A stretch of DNA of 64,000 nt. It comes from Sva-25 sp037385685. GTDB lineage: Bacteria; Pseudomonadota; Gammaproteobacteria; Chromatiales; Chromatiaceae. Positions within the stretch are counted from its first letter, which is position 1, and each line of letters starts with the position of its first letter. The notes under the pieces were generated by a model. The model worked only from the letters and a program-made list of their open reading frames with translations. It was not told the DNA's origin and did no database searches. Both the position numbers and the translations under genes were made by a program. The stretch covers positions 1 to 64,000 of the forward strand of contig JARRMW010000003.1 in assembly GCA_037385685.1 (NCBI GenBank), read 5' to 3'. This document shows, piece by piece, positions 56,041 through 64,000 of this stretch.

Positions 56041-56583
56041 TCAGCGTTCTTCGGTCTCTTTCGGGAGCACTGGTTGAGCAAGCACCTCCTCGACGGCCTC
56101 CGGCGTGGCCCGCACCGAGCCACTCGACAGAACAGGCGAAGCATCGATATCTACAGCATCCATCATGGATGCAATCCGTTGCAGAGAGGCAAGCAACTGC
56201 GTCTGCTCCCACTCCTCAAGCTGGCCGAAGCGCTGGATGAATCGCTCCTGCAAAAGCGGCGGGGACTCCTCCAGCACCGCGAGGCCCTGCTGTGTGGCCT
56301 CGACAAGCACCCGTCGCCGGTCAGTAGTATCGCGCAGACGCATGATCAACCCGCGTTTTTCCAGGCGATTCAGTATATCTGTCACGGTGCCCTGGCTCAG
56401 ACTGACACGGGAGGCAAGCTCTCCAGCGGAAAGCTTGCCATGTTGCAGCGCTTTCAGAAGCAGCGCTTGCGGCCCCGTGAGACCGTGGCTGGCAGCGAGG
56501 TTACGTGAATGCAGGTCGACCGCCCGAATCACTCGCCTCAGCGCGATGATGACATGCTCACCAATGTCCACATACTTGTTCAT
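56041..56583 (-). CDS. MarR-family transcriptional regulator
   Basis: A 180-residue winged-helix regulator. The DNA-binding part is GPQALLLKALQHGKLSAGELASRVSLSQGTVTDILNRLEKRGLIMRLRDTTDRRRVLVEATQQGLAVLEES; the RDTTDRRRVLV wing is diagnostic of MarR proteins. A C-terminal extension of some 30 residues after the dimer helix is longer than usual. Divergent from the amidohydrolase operon, so it most likely represses that operon and responds to its substrate; this is inference. Confidence 0.9.
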   Translation of the reverse strand: MNKYVDIGEHVIIALRRVIRAVDLHSRNLAASHGLTGPQALLLKALQHGKLSAGELASRVSLSQGTVTDILNRLEKRGLIMRLRDTTDRRRVLVEATQQGLAVLEESPPLLQERFIQRFGQLEEWEQTQLLASLQRIASMMDAVDIDASPVLSSGSVRATPEAVEEVLAQPVLPKETEER

Positions 56584-56593
56584 TCAAAACGTC

Positions 56594-56614
56594 TTCGATA
56601 TACTTTGAGTCGAA
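56594..56614. promoter_or_regulatory. Candidate MarR operator
   Basis: TTCGA(11)TCGAA inverted half-sites, 11 bases upstream of the marR start, in the shared upstream region. Spacing is consistent with a MarR dimer; no second copy was found. Confidence 0.35.
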
Positions 56615-56757
56615 ACTATTTTTCAGATGATCTCATCTGTCCTGTCGCAACGTCGCGATTTTATCCCTTTTTAATCAGAAAGATATAGCATAAGCATCTG
56701 CGTTATGACGATCGCTGGTACTTTGAGAGCGAATCATCCTTAACGGGAGATGCAATA

Positions 56758-56901
56758 ATGTCAATGACGACTCGATCCCCGATACAAGACGCTCCAGATG
56801 CAGTAACAGGGATGCCCTGCAATCTGCAGCTACACAGAAACTGCTCCGGCAAGGGACCGTGCATTTCAGGTGCGCTGCCTGCCACCAGGTCAGGATCATA
56901 G
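56758..56901 (+). CDS. Possible small ORF upstream of the amidohydrolase
   Basis: A 47-residue frame (MSMTTRSPIQDAPDAVTG..) with a GGGAG site, ending two bases before the ATG of the hydrolase at 56904. It has four Cys in CNLQLHRNCSGKGPCI. It may be a leader peptide, a real small protein or chance; no family recognised. Confidence 0.3.
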   Translation: MSMTTRSPIQDAPDAVTGMPCNLQLHRNCSGKGPCISGALPATRSGS

Positions 56902-56903
56902 AG

Positions 56904-58145
56904 ATGCGTTCTGAAAACCTGCACATCAATGCCGCACGGCTGCGTAAGGACATCGATGAACTGGCTGAAATCGGCCGCGCCGAGGATCTTGGCATCTATC
57001 GCATGGCTTTCAGCGAAGGCGACATGCAAGGTCGTGCGTGGTTCAGGGAACGGATCGCGGAAAGCGGGCTAGACTTCCACCAGGATGGCGCCGCCAACCT
57101 CTATGCTCGCCTCAACTGGGATGAGCATATCCCGAGCGTCATGGCCGGCTCGCATCTCGACACGGTTCCGGGCGCCGGGCACCTGGATGGTGCGCTGGGC
57201 GTTGTCTGTGCACTCGAGGCTGTTCGCACACTCAGCGAATCAGGCATCCGGCTCTCCAGGCCTGTCGAGGCCGTCTCCTTCAGTGACGAGGAAGGGCGTT
57301 TTGGCGGCCTGCTCGGCTCGCAGGCTGTAGCAGGTCTTGTCACACCCGAGTATCTGCACAACGCCATCGACCTTGAAGGTATCAGCCTCACTGAAGCTAT
57401 GAAGCAACATGGCCTCGACGCGCGCGAGGCGATGCATACCCAGCGCGATCCCGGCAGTATTCATGCCTATGTCGAGCTGCACATCGAGCAGGGGCCGGTC
57501 CTGGACCGCAACGGCATCAGCATCGGCATTGTCGATGCCATCACGGGCCTCTTCAAGTGGGAGATCACCTTGACTGGCGCTGCCAACCATGCCGGAACGA
57601 CACCGATGGACATGCGCAACGACGCTTTCCAGGGACTGGCTGAATTTGCGGCCCAGGTCGACCGCGTGCTATCGGAATATGGCAGCCCGCAAAGCAAGGC
57701 GACCATCGGTCGCGTCGACCTCAAACCCGGTGCAGCCAACGTGATTCCGGGCGAAGCGAGTTTCTCGCTCGATGTGCGCGATACCGATGCGCAGATTCTC
57801 GAGGAGCTTGGCGAGGCCTTCCAGCGTACGCTTGCGGCCATCGCACGTCGACGCGGCCTGATGTTTGAATACAGCGTCCTCAGCGAGATTGAGCCCGTAC
57901 AGTGCGCCCCGATGATACTCGATGCAATCGAGTCATCCGTTGACGGGATGCAACTCAAGTCAACCCACCTGAGCAGCGGGGCCGCCCACGACGCACAGAT
58001 CATCGCCGGTATCGCGCCGGCCGGCATGATCTTCGTACCCAGCAAGGAGGGACGCAGTCACTCCGCGGCTGAGTGGACCGCCTGGAGCGACATCGAAGCA
58101 GGTGCCAATACCCTGCTGAATACACTAAGACAACTTGCGAGCTGA
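56904..58145 (+). CDS. M20-type Zn amidohydrolase (allantoate/N-carbamoyl-amino-acid hydrolase-like)
   Basis: Probably cleaves an N-carbamoyl or ureido group. The 413-residue protein starts at MRSENLHINAARL; an ATG at 56859 is the longer option. The dinuclear zinc site is visible: H84 in GSHLDTVPGAGHLDGALGV, D95, E129/E130 in FSDEEGRFGG, and the His of ELHIEQGPVLD. The substrate-domain dimer residues fit the AllC/HyuC/beta-ureidopropionase group rather than exopeptidases (GITG and GAANHAGTTPMDMRNDA present). It leads a run of same-strand genes; the next begins three bases after its stop. Confidence 0.88.
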   Translation: MRSENLHINAARLRKDIDELAEIGRAEDLGIYRMAFSEGDMQGRAWFRERIAESGLDFHQDGAANLYARLNWDEHIPSVMAGSHLDTVPGAGHLDGALGVVCALEAVRTLSESGIRLSRPVEAVSFSDEEGRFGGLLGSQAVAGLVTPEYLHNAIDLEGISLTEAMKQHGLDAREAMHTQRDPGSIHAYVELHIEQGPVLDRNGISIGIVDAITGLFKWEITLTGAANHAGTTPMDMRNDAFQGLAEFAAQVDRVLSEYGSPQSKATIGRVDLKPGAANVIPGEASFSLDVRDTDAQILEELGEAFQRTLAAIARRRGLMFEYSVLSEIEPVQCAPMILDAIESSVDGMQLKSTHLSSGAAHDAQIIAGIAPAGMIFVPSKEGRSHSAAEWTAWSDIEAGANTLLNTLRQLAS

Positions 58146-58148
58146 CGC

Positions 58149-58889
58149 ATGACAGACAACAACAAGCAGATGGAAGCGGAAAACTTTCAAAGCATCGACC
58201 CGCTCAAGAAAGCCTACCGTGAGTCGATCACGCATGTGCCAGCTGTCACGCGCTCGCTCGAACTCCACAAGACAGCGCTGCTCTGCATCGATATGCAGTA
58301 CCTCGACGCTGCGCCCGGCTTTGGTGTCTTTGCCGATGCGGATGCATCCGGCGTACCCCACGAGGCGCAGGAATACTACTTCAATCGTCTCGATGAAATC
58401 GTGTTACCGAACGTGCGCAGGCTCCAGGACGCATTTCGCGAGAACGAACTCGAGGTGATCCATACACGCATCCAGTCCCTGACGATGGATGGCCGCGACC
58501 GGAGCCCGGGTCACAAGCGCCTCAACCTGCATGCCGCACCGGGATCCAAGGAAGCCGAGTTCATCGAACGGGTCGCACCGATCGAGAATGAGATCATCAT
58601 CAACAAGACAGCAAGCGGTGTCTTCACATCGACCAACATCCAGTACATCCTGCGTAACATGGAAATCACGGGACTCTTCGTCGTCGGCGTCTATAGTAAC
58701 GAATGCGTCTCGACAGCCATTCGCGATGCCTGTGACCTCGGCTTCTACGTCACCCTGATATCCGATGGCTGCGCAACGGTCACGCCGGAACTGCAACAGG
58801 CGACCATCACGACCATGAAGGATCGCTATGCCCGCGTCCTGACCACGGACGAGGCCGTCGCAGAAATCCACAAGGTTGTCGAATCATGA
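58149..58889 (+). CDS. Isochorismatase-fold cysteine hydrolase
   Basis: A 246-residue amidase-type hydrolase. The catalytic triad is visible: D48 in LLCIDMQYLD, K153 in INKTASGVFTST, and C186 in YSNECVSTAIRDA. Relatives hydrolyse N-carbamoylsarcosine, ureidoacrylate (RutB), biuret or nicotinamide; the DMQ..NKxxxxxF..C pattern does not choose among them. An N-terminal extension of about 40 residues precedes the fold, as in RutB. It follows the amidohydrolase with a three-base gap. Confidence 0.87.
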   Translation: MTDNNKQMEAENFQSIDPLKKAYRESITHVPAVTRSLELHKTALLCIDMQYLDAAPGFGVFADADASGVPHEAQEYYFNRLDEIVLPNVRRLQDAFRENELEVIHTRIQSLTMDGRDRSPGHKRLNLHAAPGSKEAEFIERVAPIENEIIINKTASGVFTSTNIQYILRNMEITGLFVVGVYSNECVSTAIRDACDLGFYVTLISDGCATVTPELQQATITTMKDRYARVLTTDEAVAEIHKVVES

Positions 58890-58902
58890 AGGAGCATCTC
58901 TC

Positions 58903-59961
58903 GTGAACAAGTCAAACCCGCGGCTCAACCAACAGCTCGAAGAACAACCGCTGGACACCCAGGGATTTGATCGTCCACGTGCACTGGTCAAGGCCATCGA
59001 TGAAGACCTTGCTCCGCTACTCGATCTGGTACAACGACCAATCGTCTCGGCCAGCCAGTTCTCGCGGAACCAGATCATGCAGCTCGCGCGACTCGCAGCA
59101 CGATTCGAAACCCAGCCACAGATGATCACCCGGCCGCTGACGGGCAAAATCCTCATCAGCGCCTTCTATGAGCCCAGCACGCGCACGCGCCTCTCTTTCG
59201 AGAGCGCCTGGCATCGACTGGGCGGGGACATCATGTCGATCACAGACCCGGCCTCAACAGGTATTGCCAAGGGTGAATCGCTCTATGATATCGGCGAGAT
59301 GCTGAACCACTATGGCGATCTCGTGGTTCTGCGTGACAGTGATGAGCAGTCTGTTTATGAGATGCTCGAGTCACTGCGGATTCCGATCATCAATGCCGGT
59401 AATGGTATCGATGAACACCCGACCCAGGCGCTGGCCGACATCTATGCCCTGTTGAAATGGAAACCGGGCTTTTTCTGCAAGCCGGACATCGATGCATCCG
59501 ACAAGGTGCGCATCGGGATCGTCGGGGTACCTGGTCGCATGCGGACCGTGCGAAGCCTGCTGACCATGCTGGGCCTTTTCTCGCATGCGATCAGCGAGCT
59601 TGTTCTGATTTCCGATGAGGACAATCCGTTTTCCGAAGGACAGCGCGCCGAGCTCGAGGAGGCCGGTCTCAACATCCGGCTCGCATCCAGTCTCGACAGC
59701 GAACTGCCCGGACTCGATGTCATCTATATCAATTCCATCGCCTGGGTCGGCGATGATTACGAAGAACTCGGGAGCCGCTACAAGCTCGACAGCGAGTCTC
59801 AGCTGAAACCCGAGGCCATCATCCTGCACCCGCTTGCACGTGGTGCTGAACTCGACCGCAGCCTCGACGACACACCACACAACTGGTATTTCGCCCAGGC
59901 ACGTGGCGCTGTGTTCATACGCATGGCACTCCTCTCATCCATTCTCAAAAGCTTTACCTGA
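58903..59961 (+). CDS. Aspartate/ornithine-carbamoyltransferase-like enzyme with an altered second-substrate site
   Basis: A 352-residue transcarbamylase starting at GTG 58903, seven bases after AAGGAG; the TTG-opened frame at 58876 overlaps the hydrolase. The carbamoyl-phosphate site is intact: STRTR (92-96), K123 in AKGES, R144, HPTQ (172-175). R214 matches E. coli PyrB R167, and HPLAR (309-313) replaces HPLPR. But PyrB R229 and Q231 (TRVQ) are NSIAWV here (277-282), so aspartate is probably not the acceptor. N-terminal extension of about 45 residues. Without a PyrI partner or pyrC neighbour, a catabolic transcarbamylase working toward carbamoyl phosphate is possible. Confidence 0.82.
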   Translation: MNKSNPRLNQQLEEQPLDTQGFDRPRALVKAIDEDLAPLLDLVQRPIVSASQFSRNQIMQLARLAARFETQPQMITRPLTGKILISAFYEPSTRTRLSFESAWHRLGGDIMSITDPASTGIAKGESLYDIGEMLNHYGDLVVLRDSDEQSVYEMLESLRIPIINAGNGIDEHPTQALADIYALLKWKPGFFCKPDIDASDKVRIGIVGVPGRMRTVRSLLTMLGLFSHAISELVLISDEDNPFSEGQRAELEEAGLNIRLASSLDSELPGLDVIYINSIAWVGDDYEELGSRYKLDSESQLKPEAIILHPLARGAELDRSLDDTPHNWYFAQARGAVFIRMALLSSILKSFT

Positions 59962-59974
59962 TTACGAAATTCTT

Positions 59975-61981
59975 ATGTGTGGAATAGCCGGATTCATTTA
60001 CGCTGACAAACAACGTCCTGTCGACCCCGACACCCTCGTCGCCATGGCCGCGATCCAGTATCACCGTGGCCCGGATGGCTTCGGATGGCAGGCGATGGAC
60101 GGCGTCGGTTTCAGCCACGCACGCCTGTCGATCATCGATCTGGACGAGGATCGTGGACGCCAGCCTTTCGTCTCTGCCGACAAACGCCTCATGATGACCA
60201 AGAACGGCGAGTTGTATGACTACCAGCGCATTCGTGCCAACCTCTCTGCAGAGGGCGCCCGTTTCCTCACGAAGAGCGACTCCGAGATTGTCATGCACCT
60301 CTACCCGAAGCATGGTCTCGACGGCACGCTTCCGCACCTGCGCGGCGAGTTCGCTTTTGCGCTCTATGACCGCGACGAGGATACCGTACACCTGGTTCGC
60401 GACCGCTTCGGGATCAAACCGCTCTACTGGACAGAAATTGATGGTGGACTGGTCTTTGGCTCCGAGCTGAAAGTGTTGTTCGCCCACCCGGATGTCAAAC
60501 GCGAGTTCGACTCGGCCGGGCTCTATCACCAGCTCATGCAGACCATGGTGCCGGGCACCACCGCCTTCGCAGGGGTTCACCAGATCAAGCCGGGGCATGC
60601 CCTCACCATCCGACGTCGCAACGGCAAACTGGAGATCCAGGACAGGCGCTACTGGGACATGCCCTTCCCCGAGGAGTCGGCACGCGGAGCACCCGCCGAC
60701 GAGCAGGAGTACATCGAGGGCGTACGCGAGCGCCTCATCGAGGCCGTCCAGCTGCGCATGGAGGCCGACGTCCCGGTCGGCTGCTACCTCTCGGGCGGCA
60801 TCGACTCCTGCTCGATTGTCGGCATGGCTGCCGCAAGTACACAGGGGTCTGTGCGCGCCTACACGATTGGATTCGACAACGCCGAGTATGACGAAACCGC
60901 GATCGCGCGCGAGATGGCCGAGTCGGTCAATGCAGAGCATGACGTCATGCTGCTCGAGGCCGATCATCTCTACGATCACTTCGAGGAGACCCTGTGGCAC
61001 ACAGAGCGCACCATTTACAACACGCTGGGTGTCGCCAAGCTGCTCATGAGCCGCCACGTCAACGAGACCGGCTACAAGGTTGTGATGACCGGCGAGGGAT
61101 CGGATGAACTCTTCGGCGGCTACCCTGCATTCCGCCGCGACATGTTTCTCCACGGCCTCGATCATCTTGCGCCTGAGGAGCGCGCCGAGTGGGAAGCGAT
61201 GCTGTCCGAGAGTAACAAGCTTTTCAAGGGCGCCATGCTGGCCGAGGAAACGCTTGATGATCCGGCACTGACAGCACGCGTCGGCTTCACACCCTCCTGC
61301 CTGCAGCCCTGGCTTGCAAGTGGCGAACGCGTGCCCGGCCTGCTGCAGGCTGACCACCGTGCGGCCCTGGCCGATTACAAGCCAGGCGCGGCGATCGCCG
61401 AGACACTCGACGCCGACTCGCTTGCTGGCCGCCACCCGCTCGACAAGGCACAGTATGTCTGGATCAAGACCATGCTCGAGGGCCAGATCCTCACATGGGG
61501 CGGAGACCGCGTGGACATGGCCAACGCCATGGAAGCGCGCCCGCCTTTCCTCGATCACCACCTGGCCGAATACGCGGCGCAGCTGCCGCCGTCAATGCGC
61601 ATCCATGGCCGCACCGAGAAATACGTCCTGCGCGAAGCCATGAAAGGGTTGCTGCCCGAGACACTGTACAAGCGCGAGAAATTCGCCTTCATGGCCCCGC
61701 CGGCACATACAGACCCGAAAAAATGGGCCGCGATGCGCGCGCTGGCCGACAAGTATCTCAATGCCGACGCCGTGAAGGAAGCCGGCCTGCTGGATTATGC
61801 CGGCGTGGAGTCCATCTTCAGACTGCACGAAGCAGCGGACACAACGGCTGCGACCCAGACACAGCTCGATGCCGTGATCAATCACATGATTGGCGTACAG
61901 GCGCTCTACCACCATTTTGTCGCCACGGACGTACCGGCACAGGCACGCCGACGCGCAGAGGAACTTGGCTGGAGAGCCTGA
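59975..61981 (+). CDS. Glutamine-dependent asparagine-synthetase-like amidotransferase
   Basis: A 668-residue AsnB-family protein beginning at MCGIAGFIYAD, with Cys2 as the glutaminase nucleophile. The longer open frame to 59834 lies inside the previous gene. The N-terminal Ntn domain (RGPDGFGW, ARLSIIDL, NGELYDY) is followed by the synthetase PP-loop GCYLSGGIDSCS near 265 and GEGSDELFGGYPAFRRD. Family members amidate Asp or other carboxylates, or act in antibiotic and osmolyte synthesis. In this run of carbamoyl and amide enzymes the acceptor is uncertain. It starts 13 bases after the transcarbamylase. Confidence 0.88.
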   Translation: MCGIAGFIYADKQRPVDPDTLVAMAAIQYHRGPDGFGWQAMDGVGFSHARLSIIDLDEDRGRQPFVSADKRLMMTKNGELYDYQRIRANLSAEGARFLTKSDSEIVMHLYPKHGLDGTLPHLRGEFAFALYDRDEDTVHLVRDRFGIKPLYWTEIDGGLVFGSELKVLFAHPDVKREFDSAGLYHQLMQTMVPGTTAFAGVHQIKPGHALTIRRRNGKLEIQDRRYWDMPFPEESARGAPADEQEYIEGVRERLIEAVQLRMEADVPVGCYLSGGIDSCSIVGMAAASTQGSVRAYTIGFDNAEYDETAIAREMAESVNAEHDVMLLEADHLYDHFEETLWHTERTIYNTLGVAKLLMSRHVNETGYKVVMTGEGSDELFGGYPAFRRDMFLHGLDHLAPEERAEWEAMLSESNKLFKGAMLAEETLDDPALTARVGFTPSCLQPWLASGERVPGLLQADHRAALADYKPGAAIAETLDADSLAGRHPLDKAQYVWIKTMLEGQILTWGGDRVDMANAMEARPPFLDHHLAEYAAQLPPSMRIHGRTEKYVLREAMKGLLPETLYKREKFAFMAPPAHTDPKKWAAMRALADKYLNADAVKEAGLLDYAGVESIFRLHEAADTTAATQTQLDAVINHMIGVQALYHHFVATDVPAQARRRAEELGWRA

Positions 61982-62194
61982 ACCGGCATGCTGGTCACCT
62001 CACACTCGCTCCCCGCTTCATACGTCGGGCCGAATGAGAAGATCATTCGCGCCCGCGCACTTGCCGTCCTGATCGGCCGTTTCTGGACCGGCGGCAACTG
62101 ACCCGCGTCTCGACACGAGACCACCCGGTGGTGCCAATGCCACCCCCTTTCCATCCATCCCGCGATGAAAACAACCAATGAAGGTACATGAGTC

Positions 62195-63205
62195 ATGCAT
62201 GATAAAAAAACCTCTTACATGAGCAAGGGAGTCGCCCTGCTCGCCCTCGTCACTACTGCTCCCGCAGCCGCCCTGGATGTCAGTTTCTATGGTTCGCTGC
62301 GCGTACAGGGCGAATACGTCGACCCGGACAACCAGGCTGCTCTCGACTCCTACACGGGGTTACGTGACGCTTACTCGCGTATCGGCGTGAATTTCGAACA
62401 CGCCTTCAATGACAGCGTGACGGGTTACGCGAAGCTTGAGCTGCCGCTCGATATCGCCAACCTGGCTGTACAGGACCCCTGGGACCAGGACGAGGATATC
62501 CGCATCGGCAAGATCGGCCTCAAGGGCCGGTTCGGTGATATCGCCGTCGGCCAGATGTGGCTTCCCTACTACAACGCCATCGCCTACCCCGTGGACATGT
62601 TCAGCAGCTACTACAGCGGTTTTGCGACCTACACCAGTTTCAGGAAGGGCGATACCGTCACCTGGTATTCGCCATCATTCAGCGGTTTCAGTTTCGGCGC
62701 TGCCTTCAGCAAGGATAATGGCTGGACCGATGATGATGACCGTCTCCAGGGGACTCTCAGCTACAAGTTCGACAACCTGACCATTGCCGGTGGTATCGAC
62801 GATTTCGGTGGAGATGACAATGTGCGGCTCTGGGGCCTCTCGGGCGCATGGCAAGCGACTGACCAGATCTACATCGGCGCCAAAATCGAGACGTTCGACA
62901 GCGACATCACCAGTGGGTACGGAGCCGACGGTGACATCGCAGCCAACCTCTATGGCGGCTATACCATGGGCAAGCATACCTTCAAGGGCATGATCGCCCA
63001 GGTCGACAACTATGGCGAAACCATCGCGCACGTCGGGTATGACTTCCAGTACAACAAGGACCTGAAGTTCTTCGCCGAGTACTACTTCGAGGAAACCACC
63101 GCAGCCATCACAACCAAACGCGGCGGCTTCGCTGAAACCTGTTACGCCTGCGACGGCGGCAATGTTTTCACCGTTGGCCTGCGCTACGACTTCAGCGCGC
63201 CCTGA
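62195..63205 (+). CDS. Gram-negative outer-membrane porin
   Basis: A 336-residue porin of the general trimeric type. Signal peptide ends near PAAA-LDV; the first strand reads LDVSFYGSLRVQGEYVD, with alternating strands such as VSFYGS and a final YDFSAP with Phe close to the C-terminus (BAM signal). PEFG and GYGADGD loop segments are typical of Porin_4/OmpC-like proteins. It follows the amidotransferase by 213 bases and may serve the same operon by admitting the substrate. Confidence 0.88.
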   Translation: MHDKKTSYMSKGVALLALVTTAPAAALDVSFYGSLRVQGEYVDPDNQAALDSYTGLRDAYSRIGVNFEHAFNDSVTGYAKLELPLDIANLAVQDPWDQDEDIRIGKIGLKGRFGDIAVGQMWLPYYNAIAYPVDMFSSYYSGFATYTSFRKGDTVTWYSPSFSGFSFGAAFSKDNGWTDDDDRLQGTLSYKFDNLTIAGGIDDFGGDDNVRLWGLSGAWQATDQIYIGAKIETFDSDITSGYGADGDIAANLYGGYTMGKHTFKGMIAQVDNYGETIAHVGYDFQYNKDLKFFAEYYFEETTAAITTKRGGFAETCYACDGGNVFTVGLRYDFSAP

Positions 63206-63288
63206 TCCCGCCTCAATAACAAAGCCCCGGTATCTGCACCCATGATGCGCAGGTACCGGCGATAAAGACCAATAACTGGAGAACGACC

Positions 63289-64000
63289 ATGCCAGATCGC
63301 TATAACACCGATTACACAATCGGCCAGGACAACCTGCGCACCTGGGGAATGGATATCCACAATCCCGTCTTCGTCATTTCGGCGTTGCTTGTACTTTTTT
63401 TCGTTATCGGCACACTGATGTTCCCGGGCGATGCCAAGGAGGCCTTCGATGGCTCCAAGGCCTGGTCGATCGACAACTTCGACTGGTTCTTTCTGGTCGC
63501 AGGGAATATTTTTGTCCTCTTCTGCCTCGCGCTCATCGTGCTACCGGTCGGCAAGATCCGGCTCGGCGGCGTCGATGCGAAACCCGAATTCTCGACGCTC
63601 TCCTGGTTCGCGATGCTCTTTGCAGCCGGCATGGGCATCGGCCTGATGTTCTGGAGCGTTGCAGAACCGACGGCCTACTACACAGACTGGTGGGGAACAC
63701 CGCTCAACGTCGAGAAAGAGACACAGGAAGCCGCGCGCGCGGCCATGGGCGCAACCATGTTTCACTGGGGACTGCATCCCTGGGCGATCTATGCCGTCGT
63801 TGCCCTGTCGCTTGCCTTCTTCACCTATAACAAGGGGTTGCCGCTGACGATCCGTTCGGCCTTCTTCCCGTTTATCAAGGATCGCTCATGGGGCTGGTTC
63901 GGCCATTTCATCGACGTGGTTGCAGTACTCGCGACCATCTTCGGTCTCGCCACCTCGCTCGGTTTCGGCGCACAGCAGGCAGCCGGCGGACTCAAGTTCC
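63289..64000 (+). CDS. BCCT-family betaine/choline/carnitine transporter (cut by the window end)
   Basis: The first 237 codons of a BCCT transporter; the stop lies beyond 64000. Sequence MPDRYNTDYTIGQDNLRTWG then helices VFVISALLVLFFVIG and a second helix. The BCCT signature WFAMLFAAGMGIGLMFWSVAEP is intact, as is MGATMFHWGLHPWAIYAVVALSLAFF with the Trp of the aromatic box. BCCT proteins import quaternary ammonium or carboxylate zwitterions, coupled to Na+ or H+. Position after the porin and amidase genes suggests a shared substrate; unproven. Confidence 0.92.
   Translation, partial: MPDRYNTDYTIGQDNLRTWGMDIHNPVFVISALLVLFFVIGTLMFPGDAKEAFDGSKAWSIDNFDWFFLVAGNIFVLFCLALIVLPVGKIRLGGVDAKPEFSTLSWFAMLFAAGMGIGLMFWSVAEPTAYYTDWWGTPLNVEKETQEAARAAMGATMFHWGLHPWAIYAVVALSLAFFTYNKGLPLTIRSAFFPFIKDRSWGWFGHFIDVVAVLATIFGLATSLGFGAQQAAGGLKF

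Noticed and set aside
59954..61561. 535-residue minus-strand frame across the AsnB-like gene
   Set aside because: Antisense shadow; the plus-strand frame has the Ntn Cys2 and PP-loop motifs.

Overview
The window is about 64 kb of ordinary-density bacterial chromosome (GC in the high fifties by eye). Gene content and order are gammaproteobacterial: zapA-6S RNA-fau beside ygfB-pepP-ubiH-ubiI, then lptM-lysA-dapF-DUF484-xerC. No rRNA, tRNA, prophage, complete insertion sequence or CRISPR array was seen. Several genes hint at a sulfur-oxidising or chemolithoautotrophic life style: a pyrophosphate-type phosphofructokinase, a DsrC/TusE-family protein next to an exported rhodanese, a sulfur-globule-like Gly/Tyr-rich secreted protein, a TauE/SafE exporter and H1-like basic proteins. 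That is inference from gene content, not proof.

Layout. 1-13 kb: amino-acid, folate, ubiquinone and lysine housekeeping genes (ilvA, fau, 6S RNA, zapA, pepP, ubiH/ubiI, lptM, lysA, dapF, xerC), then mtfA. 13.9-14.5 kb: a non-coding mosaic of REP-like inverted repeats. 14.5-18.7 kb: a complete general L-amino-acid ABC transporter (aapJQMP order). 19-31 kb: small stress, redox and envelope genes (MazG-like, djlA, DsrC-like, rhodanese, NlpC/P60, NUDIX, ClC channel, APC permease, DUF924, TauE/SafE, DUF4124, MBL-fold). 31.4-34.5 kb: an adenylate-kinase-like protein fused to a long histone-H1-like tail, a decayed gene, and the PPi-type phosphofructokinase. 34.5-41.6 kb: hydantoinase A, mutM, ferredoxin, coaD, phhB, an exported DUF255 thioredoxin-fold protein, DUF302 and DUF2238. 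41.7-44.4 kb: a four-gene operon of rubrerythrin, a heterodisulfide-reductase-like Fe-S protein, DUF3501 and an encapsulated-ferritin-type protein with no encapsulin beside it. 44.8-55.7 kb: the sulfur-globule-like protein, a Na/Ca exchanger, priA, a lipoprotein and gltBD.

56-64 kb is the most unusual region. A MarR regulator is divergent from a tight run of genes: an M20-type N-carbamoyl/allantoate-like amidohydrolase, an isochorismatase-fold cysteine hydrolase, an aspartate-carbamoyltransferase-like enzyme that keeps the carbamoyl-phosphate site but not the usual aspartate-binding Arg/Gln, and a glutamine-dependent asparagine-synthetase-like enzyme. A porin and a BCCT transporter (cut by the window end) follow. 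Together they look like uptake and processing of a ureido or amide nitrogen compound by a pathway I cannot name.

Start codons were revised wherever the longest reading frame ran past a better ribosome binding site, into a neighbouring gene or, for fau, into the 6S RNA. Functional assignments rest on motifs read by eye; no database search was possible.
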